Assembly (NCBI GenBank): GCA_041581055.1
Contig: JBFGCT010000079.1
Coordinates: 1 to 17,434, forward strand
DNA from: JBFGCT01 sp041581055
Lineage (GTDB): Bacteria; Actinomycetota; Acidimicrobiia; Acidimicrobiales; Ilumatobacteraceae
Reading direction: 5' to 3'
Length of the DNA: 17,434 bases
Shown here: positions 1 to 6,823 of the stretch, in pieces
Layout of the letters: the number at the start of each line of letters is the position of its first letter
How positions within the stretch are numbered: position 1 is the stretch's first letter
Position numbers and translations under genes: made by a program
The notes under the pieces: model-generated
Database searches by the model: none
Seen by the model: only the letters and a program-made list of their open reading frames with translations
What the model was told of the DNA's origin: nothing

Positions 1-107
1 AACCACAGTCACCCAGGAACCGGACCCCGTCCCGAGAGTGCCACCCCAGGTACCGGAACCGACCTGTCCTTCATGAACCGGGACCGCACACCGGGACAAC
101 ACACATA

Positions 108-121
108 CTTGCGCGCGCAAG
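108..121. repeat. 14-bp perfect palindrome downstream of tRNA-Leu
   Basis: CTTGCGCGCGCAAG is a perfect inverted repeat lying about 70 bp past the 3' end of the minus-strand tRNA-Leu. It could form a short hairpin, but no T-run follows it on the minus strand, so a terminator role is only possible. The rest of 1-189 shows no credible gene. It holds three loose copies of an ACCGG-centred motif (around 18-26, 51-60 and 75-83) and a short 11-bp tandem beginning GGTAGAA at 122-143. Confidence 0.3.
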
Positions 122-189
122 GGTAGAAATCCGGTAGAAGTTCGGGGTTTCCCAAACCCAGAAACCGCCTCTGAGCAGGACGTTTACCG

Positions 190-273
190 TGGGCGAGGGG
201 GGACTTGAACCCCCACGAGGTTTCCCTCACTGGCACCTGAAGCCAGCGCGTCTGCCAATTCCGCCACTCGCCC
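190..273 (-). tRNA. tRNA-Leu (anticodon CAG)
   Basis: Read on the minus strand, a 7-bp acceptor stem (GGGCGAG pairing with CTCGCCC) closes an 84-nt class II tRNA with an A discriminator at 190. The anticodon loop reads TTCAGGT, giving anticodon CAG for CUG leucine codons. The T-loop reads GGTTCAAGTCC. A long variable arm (stem GAGG/CCTC region) is typical of tRNA-Leu. CCA is not encoded: the bases after the discriminator are CGG. No integrated element or duplicate of the tRNA 3' end is visible in the window, although tRNA-Leu genes are common integration sites. Confidence 0.96.
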
Positions 274-287
274 GAGTGGAGGCCTGA

Positions 288-293
288 ACGCTA
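288..293 (-). promoter_or_regulatory. Candidate -10 box for tRNA-Leu
   Basis: TAGCGT on the minus strand fits an actinobacterial TAnnnT -10 and lies 14 bp upstream of the mature tRNA 5' end, leaving a leader of about 7 nt. No convincing -35 hexamer is present at 16-18 bp, so this is tentative. Confidence 0.3.
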
Positions 294-402
294 GCGGAGT
301 GGACCAGCGATGCCCACCGCCGAACCTGCCGCACCGGACCGCCCAGGCCGCGCACGCGGAAACAGGAGACAGGCCACCCCGACCCAAGCGGCGGACCCGC
401 CG

Positions 403-783
403 CTACTGGACTGCGGAGTCGGGGGGTGGGAGCTGGACGGTCTGGGAGACCTCGACGGCGGCGACGCCCTTGACCTTCCGCAACGGCTCGACGTCGCTCA
501 ACGATGCGGTGCCGACGATCTGCCCGAGGAACCCGAGGACCTGCTCGACCGCGAGGCCCGAGTCCTCGAGCTCGCCGCGGATCCGCTCGACGTCGGCGTC
601 GCCGACCGAGTCGTCGCTCAGCGTCACGACGACGGTCGCCGACTCGCCGGCGGCGGCAGCACCGGCCGCAGCAGCAGCGACGGCGGCAGCAGCACCACCG
701 CCGGACGCGCCAGCGGAACCCGACTCGGACTTCGACCCCGACGGGTCTGACGTTGACGCGGACGATGACGTGGCCTCGGGCAT
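403..783 (-). CDS. Small Ala/Gly/Ser-rich protein with C-terminal peptidase-inhibitor I9-like domain
   Basis: This 126-residue protein has a low-complexity N-terminal half (residues 1-48: a Ser-rich segment, then long Ala/Gly runs). A compact C-terminal domain follows (about 49-117). Its strand-helix-strand pattern (ATVVVTL, then DADVERIRGELEDSG, then VGTASLSDVEPLRKVKGVAAVEV) resembles the I9 propeptide/inhibitor fold of subtilases. A GGAG Shine-Dalgarno lies 8 bp before the ATG. It is 62 bp downstream of an S8 protease on the same strand, so the pair probably forms an operon. The natural inference is that it acts on that protease as a stand-alone chaperone or inhibitor. No signal peptide is obvious. 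The Ala-rich segment could be mistaken for a membrane helix but is weakly hydrophobic. The fold call is pattern recognition, not a search result. Confidence 0.72.
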   Translation of the reverse strand: MPEATSSSASTSDPSGSKSESGSAGASGGGAAAAVAAAAAGAAAAGESATVVVTLSDDSVGDADVERIRGELEDSGLAVEQVLGFLGQIVGTASLSDVEPLRKVKGVAAVEVSQTVQLPPPDSAVQ

Positions 784-845
784 GGGGCGATCTCCAGATC
801 TCTCCCCACATTCTACCCCGGGGTGGAACCCGGCAAGCCCCGCCG

Positions 846-2345
846 TCAGGCCTGCACCAAGCCGTTCCCGACGTCGGCGCGCGGCAGCGGCAGGCGGCGG
901 GCGCGGCGCCGGAGCTCGCGGTAGAGGTCGAGCCCGCGGAACCGCTTGGACTCCTCGGCCAGCAGCGCGGCGACGCCGGCGACGTGCGGGGTCGCCATGC
1001 TCGTGCCGCTGATGCTCCGCAGGCGGACCGGCATCGGCCAGCTCGAGAGCACGTCGACGCCCGGACCGGCCAGGTTGATCTCGCCGCCGCCCGGGTTGGT
1101 CCCCCGGTTGGAGAACCTGGCGATCCGGAGCCTGCTGTCGATGGCCGCGATCGCCGCGATCGAGCTGGCGTTGGCCGGGCTGGACACGGGCGTGGTCTGG
1201 ACCGGGCGGGCGCTGTCGTTGCCGGCGGCGGCGACGATCAGCGTGCCGGCGGCGAGCGCACGGCGCCCAGCGGTCTGGTAGTTCGTCTGCGGCGCCTCAC
1301 CCGGCCGCACCCGCCGCCCGAGCGACATCGACACGACCTCGCACTTGTTCTGCACCGCCCAGTTGATGCCGGCGAGGATGCTGGCGTCGCCGCCGCTCCC
1401 CGCGTTGCTCAGCACCTTGCCGGCGAAGATCTCCGCCCCGGACGCGACGCCGTAGCGGGGCCCGAGTCCGGGCCGCGCCGAACCGCACGCCGTGCCGATG
1501 CAGTGCGTGCCGTGGCCGTTGCCGTCCTGCACCGCTTCGCCGGCGATGAACGAGTTCGTCTGCACCGTGCGGCCCGCGTAGTCGGGATGGGTGAGGTCGA
1601 ACCCCGTGTCGAGCACGGCGACCTTGATGCCGGCGCCGGTCGTGCACGCCCGGAGCACCCTCGTCGCCTTCAGCCCCCACGTCGACGACGCGGTGTCCCG
1701 GAACTGCGCGGCGGCCGCCGCCTCCATCTCGACCGCCTCGGCGATCGCGCCCTCGTCGCCGGTAACCAGCGCCCGCGCGAGGTGGTTGACCGCGTCCCGG
1801 TAGCCGCGCAGGTAGGCCTGCGCGCCACCGCCCAACCCACCGCCCAACGCGCCGCCCAACCCGCCGTCGTCACCGCCGAGCGCCGAGTCAGGCTGGTCCT
1901 CGGCCGCGCCGCCCGGCGGCAGGTCGTCGTCGAGGTCCTCGTCGAAGGCGTGGTTCACGTACTCGGGCTCGACGACGACGTTCTCCGCGCCCGCGACCGA
2001 GAACGACGCCGCCGCCGTCATCTGGTCCGCGTCGCCGGTCAGGACGGCGATGCCGAGCGCGTCGAACACATGGGCGTCGCCCGACTCGGCCTCGGCCATC
2101 GAGAACTCGTCGGAGAAGTCCGCCGTGTGGCTCACCGACGCGACCCCGGCCTGGTTCTTCAGCGTCGACAGCGCGCCGCTCACCCCGGACTTCGACGTGT
2201 CGAGGAACGTGACGATCATCCGGCCGGTGGTCTCGACACCGAACTCGGACGGCGGATCCGGCGGGTCGGGCTGGTCCGGTTCCAGTTCGGCGGACCGAAC
2301 CGACCCTCCCCGAGCGGTGGACTTCCTGGGCTTCCCAGTCGCCAT
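846..2345 (-). CDS. S8 family (subtilisin-like) serine peptidase, apparently cytosolic
   Basis: This 499-residue subtilase carries a clear catalytic triad: Asp246 in VAVLDTGFD, His278 in GNGHGTHC and Ser449 in SGTSMATPHVAG. The oxyanion Asn376 lies in AAAGND. Residues about 40-135 look like an inhibitor-I9-type prodomain. They are followed by an acidic stretch, a Gly-rich linker (157-175) made of GGLG repeats, and an Ala-rich helical segment (176-225) before the catalytic domain. The start is fixed by AGGAGG 7 bp upstream of the ATG; the same frame stays open further upstream but without such a site. No signal peptide is visible: the N-terminus is Lys/Arg- and Pro/Asp-rich. It is therefore likely intracellular, or exported by a non-Sec route. 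It is followed by a stand-alone I9-like protein on the same strand. The physiological substrate cannot be read from the sequence. Confidence 0.93.
   Translation of the reverse strand: MATGKPRKSTARGGSVRSAELEPDQPDPPDPPSEFGVETTGRMIVTFLDTSKSGVSGALSTLKNQAGVASVSHTADFSDEFSMAEAESGDAHVFDALGIAVLTGDADQMTAAASFSVAGAENVVVEPEYVNHAFDEDLDDDLPPGGAAEDQPDSALGGDDGGLGGALGGGLGGGAQAYLRGYRDAVNHLARALVTGDEGAIAEAVEMEAAAAAQFRDTASSTWGLKATRVLRACTTGAGIKVAVLDTGFDLTHPDYAGRTVQTNSFIAGEAVQDGNGHGTHCIGTACGSARPGLGPRYGVASGAEIFAGKVLSNAGSGGDASILAGINWAVQNKCEVVSMSLGRRVRPGEAPQTNYQTAGRRALAAGTLIVAAAGNDSARPVQTTPVSSPANASSIAAIAAIDSRLRIARFSNRGTNPGGGEINLAGPGVDVLSSWPMPVRLRSISGTSMATPHVAGVAALLAEESKRFRGLDLYRELRRRARRLPLPRADVGNGLVQA
1828..1863. repeat. 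Three tandem 12-bp units encoding the Gly-Gly-Leu-Gly linker
   Basis: Three consecutive 12-bp units, each beginning CCGCCCAAC on the plus strand, encode successive Gly-Gly-Leu-Gly-type blocks on the minus strand within the S8 protease linker. The repeat is in frame, so slippage would change linker length without breaking the gene. Confidence 0.7.
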
Positions 2346-2351
2346 GATCGA

Positions 2352-2383
2352 CCCTCCTGCCATGTTTTCGGGGCTCAACCGTA
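2352..2383 (-). promoter_or_regulatory. Candidate -10 box and Shine-Dalgarno for the S8 peptidase
   Basis: On the minus strand a TACGGT hexamer (2378-2383) fits TAnnnT. It would give a leader of roughly 26 nt that contains the AGGAGG ribosome site ending 7 bp before the ATG at 2345. The -35 region is weak. The 164-bp gap to fhaA is divergent and must hold promoters for both directions. Confidence 0.35.
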
Positions 2384-2509
2384 ACAGACCACGGGGCGGT
2401 CGGATACCCCCGCTCGGTGGCCGCCCGCAGGGTACGGGCGCGCTCGGCGGCCGACCCGATCCGCTCGACGCCCTCGAACCCGGCGACGCCAGTAACCTCG
2501 CACCCCACC

Positions 2510-3169
2510 ATGGGATTGCAGTCCATCGAACGGCGGCTAGAGCGTATGGTCGAGGGCGTGTTCCGCCGTTCCCATGGGTCGATCCGCCCAATCGAGCTCG
2601 GTCGCCGCCTCGTGCGCGAGATGGACGACAACCGCTCCGTCGACGTCAAGGGCCGGCGCATCGTCCCCAACGACTTCACGGTGCTGCTCAGCGCCGCCGA
2701 CCTGGCCAGCTTCAGCGACATCGAGGACGCCCTCACCACCGAGCTCGCCGAGGCCGCCCGCGAGTACGCCCGCGAGGAGGGCTACCACTTCATGGGGCCG
2801 GTCAAGGTCGAGCTGCTCGTCGACAACAACCTCAAGGTCGGCCGCTTCGGCATCGCCAGCCAGCTCAAGCAGGCCAGCGGCGGCCTCGGCGCCGGGTCGC
2901 TGGTGCTGCCGTCCGGAGTGCGCGTCCCGCTCGGCGAGGCGACCACCACCATCGGCCGGCTGCCCGACTGCACGATCACGATCGACGACAGCAACGTCAG
3001 CCGCAACCACGCCGAGGTCCGCCCCGGCACGGCGGCCTACATCCTCGTCGACCTCGGCTCGACCAACGGCACGATGGTCAACGGCTCGCGCATCACGGTC
3101 GACCACCGACTGGCCGACGGCGACATCATCAGCTTCGGTTCCACGCACGTCCGATTCGAGGCGTCCTGA
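2510..3169 (+). CDS. fhaA: FhaA: DUF3662 + FHA domain signalling protein
   Basis: This 219-residue protein opens with the FhaA N-terminal signature (MGLQSIERRLERMVEGVF), a DUF3662 domain to about residue 115. A C-terminal FHA domain follows (about 130-219). Its FHA pThr-binding residues are in place: G149-R150, the S164-x-x-H167 motif, N186 in LGSTNGT and N191 in VNG. FHA domains bind phosphothreonine peptides. In mycobacteria FhaA is a PknB-pathway reader acting with MviN/MurJ. It is shorter than mycobacterial FhaA because the long linker between the two domains is nearly absent. I chose the ATG at 2510 over the in-frame ATG at 2417 because homology begins there. No Shine-Dalgarno is seen, but TAACCT lies 11 bp upstream, allowing a near-leaderless mRNA. 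Confidence 0.95.
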   Translation: MGLQSIERRLERMVEGVFRRSHGSIRPIELGRRLVREMDDNRSVDVKGRRIVPNDFTVLLSAADLASFSDIEDALTTELAEAAREYAREEGYHFMGPVKVELLVDNNLKVGRFGIASQLKQASGGLGAGSLVLPSGVRVPLGEATTTIGRLPDCTITIDDSNVSRNHAEVRPGTAAYILVDLGSTNGTMVNGSRITVDHRLADGDIISFGSTHVRFEAS

Positions 3170-3209
3170 TCACGGATCGCACGACGTTCGCCAACCCGAC
3201 TCGGATGAC

Positions 3210-3776
3210 ATGACCGACCAAGTCCTCAACATCTTGAAGTTCGTCCTCCTCGGGATGCTGTACCTCTTCTTCGCCCGCGTGCTCTGGGCGGTCTGGAGCG
3301 AGGTCCGCACCCCCCGCCGCCGGCCGATCGCCAGCACCCGGTCCGGGCCGCAGCCGCCCCAGCCGCGTCAGGCCCAGCAACAGCCCCGGCAGCGCGCGGC
3401 GACGGCGCCGACCACGCCCACGTCGCGCCCTGCCGCCAGGGCGGCGGCCGACACCGGGCGCCGCCCGCCGAAGGGCAAGCGGGGCCGGGTCGCCCGCCTC
3501 GTCGTGCTCGAACCCCGCCAGCGACGGGGCCTGACGTTCGCCTTCACCGGCGAGATCACGCTCGGCCGCGACCCCAACTGCGGCATCCCGATCGAGGACG
3601 ACTCGTACGTGTCGACGCTCCACCTGCGGTTCTACGACTACGAGGGCCAGCCGATGGTCGAGGATCTCGGATCGACCAACGGCACGTACCTCAACGGCAA
3701 CAAGCTGCGCGGCGCCAAGTTGCTCCACCCCGGCGACCGGGTGCAGGTCGGCACGAACGTCATCGAGGCGCAATGA
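3210..3776 (+). CDS. fhaB: FhaB-type membrane-anchored FHA protein
   Basis: This 188-residue protein has one N-terminal membrane helix (about residues 6-29), a Gln/Pro/Ala/Arg-rich linker (about 35-95) and a C-terminal FHA domain (about 98-188). FHA residues are visible: G119-R120, S135-x-x-H138, N157 in LGSTNGT and N162 in LNG. The layout matches mycobacterial FhaB/FipA, a phosphothreonine-binding protein linked to FtsZ/FtsQ assembly and PknA/B phosphorylation. The start is the ATG at 3210; the ATG five bases earlier hits a stop at once. It sits 40 bp after fhaA and 108 bp before pstP. The 3' end of this gene is partly duplicated in the gap that follows (see the repeat entry). Confidence 0.94.
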   Translation: MTDQVLNILKFVLLGMLYLFFARVLWAVWSEVRTPRRRPIASTRSGPQPPQPRQAQQQPRQRAATAPTTPTSRPAARAAADTGRRPPKGKRGRVARLVVLEPRQRRGLTFAFTGEITLGRDPNCGIPIEDDSYVSTLHLRFYDYEGQPMVEDLGSTNGTYLNGNKLRGAKLLHPGDRVQVGTNVIEAQ

Positions 3777-3846
3777 CCCGGCGACCGGCGACACCTCTTC
3801 GTCAGACCGCAGGTCGGCACGAACGTCATCGAGGCGCGATGACCCG
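3743..3846. repeat. Direct repeat of the fhaB 3' end (two 38-bp copies, one mismatch)
   Basis: Positions 3743-3780 and 3809-3846 are identical except for one base (A at 3772, G at 3838). Copy 1 is the last codons of fhaB, its TGA and the following bases. Copy 2 lies wholly in the fhaB-pstP gap and would still encode QVGTNVIEAR plus a stop. Sequence after the two copies is loosely similar for about 20 more bases with small gaps. The start-to-start distance is 66 bp. Confidence 0.93.
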
Positions 3847-3884
3847 CCGCCCGACACCCCGCCCCGGAAGCGCAAGCGTCGACC

Positions 3885-5318
3885 ATGGCTGAACTGCGCT
3901 GGGGAGCGTCGACCCACCCCGGCCGCGCCCGTCCCCAGAACGAGGACCAACTCCTCGCCACCGACACGGCCTTCGTCGTCGCCGACGGCATGGGCGGCCA
4001 CGAGGCGGGCGAGATCGCCAGCGAGATGGCGGTCGAGTACATCCGGGAGGCGCTCGGCGAGCGGGATCTGCCGACCGCCCGCGAGTTCGTCGACATCATC
4101 AACGGGGCCAACGGCGTCATCTTCCGCGCTGCGATCAGCGACCCGGGCCGGCACGGCATGGGCACGACGGTGACCGCCATCGCCGTCATCGCCGACCCGC
4201 TCGCCGGCCGCGGCGCGCCGAACATCGACGCCCACGACCCCGACGACGCCGACCCCGGCGGCGAGACCGACGCCGAGACCCCGGGCGACGTCACCCCCGT
4301 CGTCCCCGCCGAGCCGTCCGAGGCGCTCGTCCTGGCCAACGTCGGCGACTCGCGCACGTACCTCTTCCGCCACGACCGGCTGCGCCGCGTCACCGTCGAC
4401 CACAGCTACGTCCAGGAGTTGGTCGCCACCGGCCACATCACCGACGACGAGGCGCGCACGCACCCGCGACGCAACATCATCACCCGGGCGCTCGGCATCG
4501 AGCCCGACGTCAAGGTCGATTGGTGGACCCTCCCCCTGATCCGCGGCGACCGCTTCCTGCTCGCCAGCGACGGGCTGGTCGACTACGTCGACGATGTCGA
4601 CATCGCCTCGACACTGACGATCGAGTCCGACCCGCAGGTCGCCGCCGAACGGCTCGTCGACAAGGCCAACGAGGCCGGCGGCGGCGACAACATCACGATC
4701 ATCGTGCTCGACGTGCTCGAGGGCGACGAGCCGCCCGACCCGACCCAGGAGATCGACGTCATCCCGACGTGGGCCGACGACGAGGCCGACCCGACGGCGG
4801 CCGGGACGCTCGAGATCGACGCCGACGCCCACGCGCTCGCCGCGCCCACGCTCCCGCCGGCCGAGGGCGCCGCGGCCGATGACACGCCCGCCACCGCCGC
4901 GCCGAAGCGGCGCACGCGCCGCCTGCTGCGCTTCCTCGTCGGGTTCGCCGTCGCCGCCGTGCTCGTCGTCGGGTTCGTCGTGTTCGCCGCGTGGGCCCGC
5001 AGCGGCTACTTCGTCGACTTCGACGACAGCGACCAGGCGATCATCTACCGCGGCCGCAACGGCGGCGTGCTCTGGTTCGAGCCGACGACGGAGTCGGAAG
5101 GCGGCCCGACGCGCGAGCAGCTCTCCGACGACGCGATCCGGCGGGTCGAGAACCAGCCCGAGTTCGACTCGCGGGCCGACGCCGAGCGGTTCATCAGCGC
5201 GCTCGAACCGGCGACGCCGGGGACCGGCAGCGACGGCCGGGACCCCGCCGACGAGCCGGCCCCGACCACCACCACAGCGCCGACCACCACGACGGCCACG
5301 ACCACCACGGCGCCATGA
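3885..5318 (+). CDS. pstP: PstP: membrane PP2C-family Ser/Thr protein phosphatase
   Basis: This 477-residue protein has a PP2C catalytic domain (about 1-280). Its metal-site motifs are RPQNED (16-21), ADGMGGHE with D34, GMGTT (91-95), VGDSR (153-157), ASDG with D229, and GGDN with D268. An acidic linker and a single membrane helix (about 347-370) follow. The extracytoplasmic tail ends in a Thr/Pro/Ala-rich stretch (461-477). It removes phosphates placed by PknB-type kinases on cell-wall and FHA proteins. Unusually, the PP2C core carries an Asp/Glu/Pro-rich insertion of about 40 residues (about 105-146) between two core strands where PstP usually has a short turn. A weak GGAAG lies 14 bp before the ATG. 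The stop overlaps the next start (ATGA). Confidence 0.95.
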   Translation: MAELRWGASTHPGRARPQNEDQLLATDTAFVVADGMGGHEAGEIASEMAVEYIREALGERDLPTAREFVDIINGANGVIFRAAISDPGRHGMGTTVTAIAVIADPLAGRGAPNIDAHDPDDADPGGETDAETPGDVTPVVPAEPSEALVLANVGDSRTYLFRHDRLRRVTVDHSYVQELVATGHITDDEARTHPRRNIITRALGIEPDVKVDWWTLPLIRGDRFLLASDGLVDYVDDVDIASTLTIESDPQVAAERLVDKANEAGGGDNITIIVLDVLEGDEPPDPTQEIDVIPTWADDEADPTAAGTLEIDADAHALAAPTLPPAEGAAADDTPATAAPKRRTRRLLRFLVGFAVAAVLVVGFVVFAAWARSGYFVDFDDSDQAIIYRGRNGGVLWFEPTTESEGGPTREQLSDDAIRRVENQPEFDSRADAERFISALEPATPGTGSDGRDPADEPAPTTTTAPTTTTATTTTAP

Positions 5319-6823
5319 CCGACGTCGACGTGCTCGCCGGCGTCGACGGATCTCCCCGGCGGGCCGACTCGCCGCTGGCCCGCAGCCGGCGCAACACCGA
5401 GCTGACGCTGGTCGTGATGGCCGCGCTGATCACCGGCTCGGCCTACACGATCGCCTCCCTCGGCACGAACGCCGAGATCCCGCCGGGCATCGTCGTGTTC
5501 GTCGCCTTCCTGCTCGGGCTGCTGCTCCTCGCCCACCTCGTCGTCCGCTACGTGGCGCGCGGCGCCGACGGCACGCTGCTGCCGCTCGCCGCGCTGCTGC
5601 ACGGCATCGGCTTCGTGATGATCACCCGGCTCGACGATCGGCTGGCCGGCCTCCAGGCGACGTGGAGCCTGATCGGCATCGCCGTCTTCGTCGGGACGCT
5701 GCTGGTCGTGCAGCGCGCCGGCGACCTCGCCCGGTATCGGTGGCTGCTGTTCTTCGGCGGCGCGGGCCTGCTCCTGTTGCCGCTGCTGCCGGGGCTCGGC
5801 ACGACGATCAACGGCGCCCGGATCTGGGTCAACGTCGGCCCGATCAACTTCCAGCCGGGCGAGTTCGCCAAGATCGCCCTCGCCATCTTCTTCGCCGCGT
5901 ACCTCGCCGACCGCCGCGAGCTGATCGCTGCGTCGACCTGGAAGGTCGGCCCGCTCCGGCTCCCCGAGCCCCGCTACATCGCGCCGATCCTCGTCGCCTG
6001 GGGCTTCGCCGTCGTCGTGATGGTCGGCGAGCGCGACCTCGGCTCGTCGCTGCTGTTCTTCACGCTGTTCGTCGTGATGATCTGGGTGGCGACCGAGCGG
6101 GTGGGGTACCTGCTGCTCGGCGTCGTCCTGTTCGCCGGCGCGGCGTACTTCTCCTGGACCCAGTTCAGCCACGTCCAGACCCGCGTCGACATCTGGATCG
6201 ACCCGTGGTCGAGATCGCTCGACCGCGGGTACCAGATCGTGCAGTCGCTGTACGGCCTGTCCGACGGCGGGCTGACCGGCACCGGCCTCGGCCGCGGCAA
6301 CCCGAACCAGGTGCCCGAGGCGCAGAACGACTTCATCTTCGCGTCGATCGGCGAGGAGTTGGGCCTGATCGGCGGGACGGTGATCCTGATGTCGTACCTG
6401 CTGATCGTCGGCGCCGGGTTGCGGACCGCCCTGCGCAGCGAGCGGCCGTTCGAGAAGCTGCTCGCCACCGGGTTGACGACGATCATCGGGGTGCAGGCGT
6501 TCATCATCATCGGCGGCGTGATCAAGGTCGTCCCGCTGACCGGCATCACGCTGCCGTTCGTCAGCTACGGCGGCTCGTCGCTGATCGCCAACTACCTCCT
6601 GCTCGCCCTGCTGATCCGCGTGTCCGACGCGTCGGCCCGGCGGTTGGGCGACCTGCCCGACGACCTGACGATCGGCGAGCGGTGGCAACGGGCCCAGCTG
6701 GCGCGCCGGGCCCGCCGGGCGGGGCGCAAGGGCCTCCCGCCCCCCGGCGGCGACGCGGCCGGCGCCGACGCGGCCGGCGCCGATGCGCTCCCCGGCGCCG
6801 ACCCCGGCGGTGCGGCGACGTGA
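5315..6823 (+). CDS. rodA: SEDS family peptidoglycan glycosyltransferase (RodA/FtsW)
   Basis: This 502-residue multi-pass membrane protein polymerises lipid II glycan strands at the outer face of the membrane. SEDS signatures are visible: GARIWVNVGPINFQPGEFAK (167-186), ERDLGSSL (239-246), GYQIVQSLYGLSDGGLTGTG (305-324), PEAQNDFIFASIGEELG (334-350) containing the catalytic-type Asp339, and PFVSYGGSSL (414-423). About ten membrane helices are expected, starting near residue 28. The cytoplasmic tail from about 440 is basic, then Ala/Gly/Pro/Asp-rich, and includes a duplicated AAGAD block. It overlaps pstP by ATGA and pbpA by GTGA, so the three are translationally coupled. Position next to pbpA argues for the RodA (Rv0017c-type) member rather than the dcw-cluster FtsW. 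Confidence 0.95.
   Translation: MTDVDVLAGVDGSPRRADSPLARSRRNTELTLVVMAALITGSAYTIASLGTNAEIPPGIVVFVAFLLGLLLLAHLVVRYVARGADGTLLPLAALLHGIGFVMITRLDDRLAGLQATWSLIGIAVFVGTLLVVQRAGDLARYRWLLFFGGAGLLLLPLLPGLGTTINGARIWVNVGPINFQPGEFAKIALAIFFAAYLADRRELIAASTWKVGPLRLPEPRYIAPILVAWGFAVVVMVGERDLGSSLLFFTLFVVMIWVATERVGYLLLGVVLFAGAAYFSWTQFSHVQTRVDIWIDPWSRSLDRGYQIVQSLYGLSDGGLTGTGLGRGNPNQVPEAQNDFIFASIGEELGLIGGTVILMSYLLIVGAGLRTALRSERPFEKLLATGLTTIIGVQAFIIIGGVIKVVPLTGITLPFVSYGGSSLIANYLLLALLIRVSDASARRLGDLPDDLTIGERWQRAQLARRARRAGRKGLPPPGGDAAGADAAGADALPGADPGGAAT

Noticed and set aside
9..236. Open frame reading through the tRNA-Leu 3' half
   Set aside because: It overlaps a structural RNA and has no recognisable protein features.
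190..273. tRNA-Leu as an attachment site of an integrated element
   Set aside because: No integrase and no second copy of the tRNA 3' end within the window, and core housekeeping genes follow.
504..2384. Long plus-strand open frame opposite the S8 protease and the small I9-like protein
   Set aside because: Arg/Ala/Gly-rich shadow translation with no domain. The minus-strand genes have complete motifs and ribosome sites.
2346..2591. Longer N-terminus for the S8 protease
   Set aside because: In-frame but upstream of a perfect AGGAGG-spaced ATG, and overlapping the fhaA start.
3129..4832. Long minus-strand open frame across fhaB and pstP
   Set aside because: Low-complexity Val/Asp/Gly/Arg composition, antisense to two well-defined genes. 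An artefact of high GC.
4879..6819. N-terminal extension of pbpA into the pstP/rodA region
   Set aside because: The frame is open but Arg/Pro-rich without motifs. PbpA similarity starts at the GTG at 6820, which overlaps the SEDS stop.
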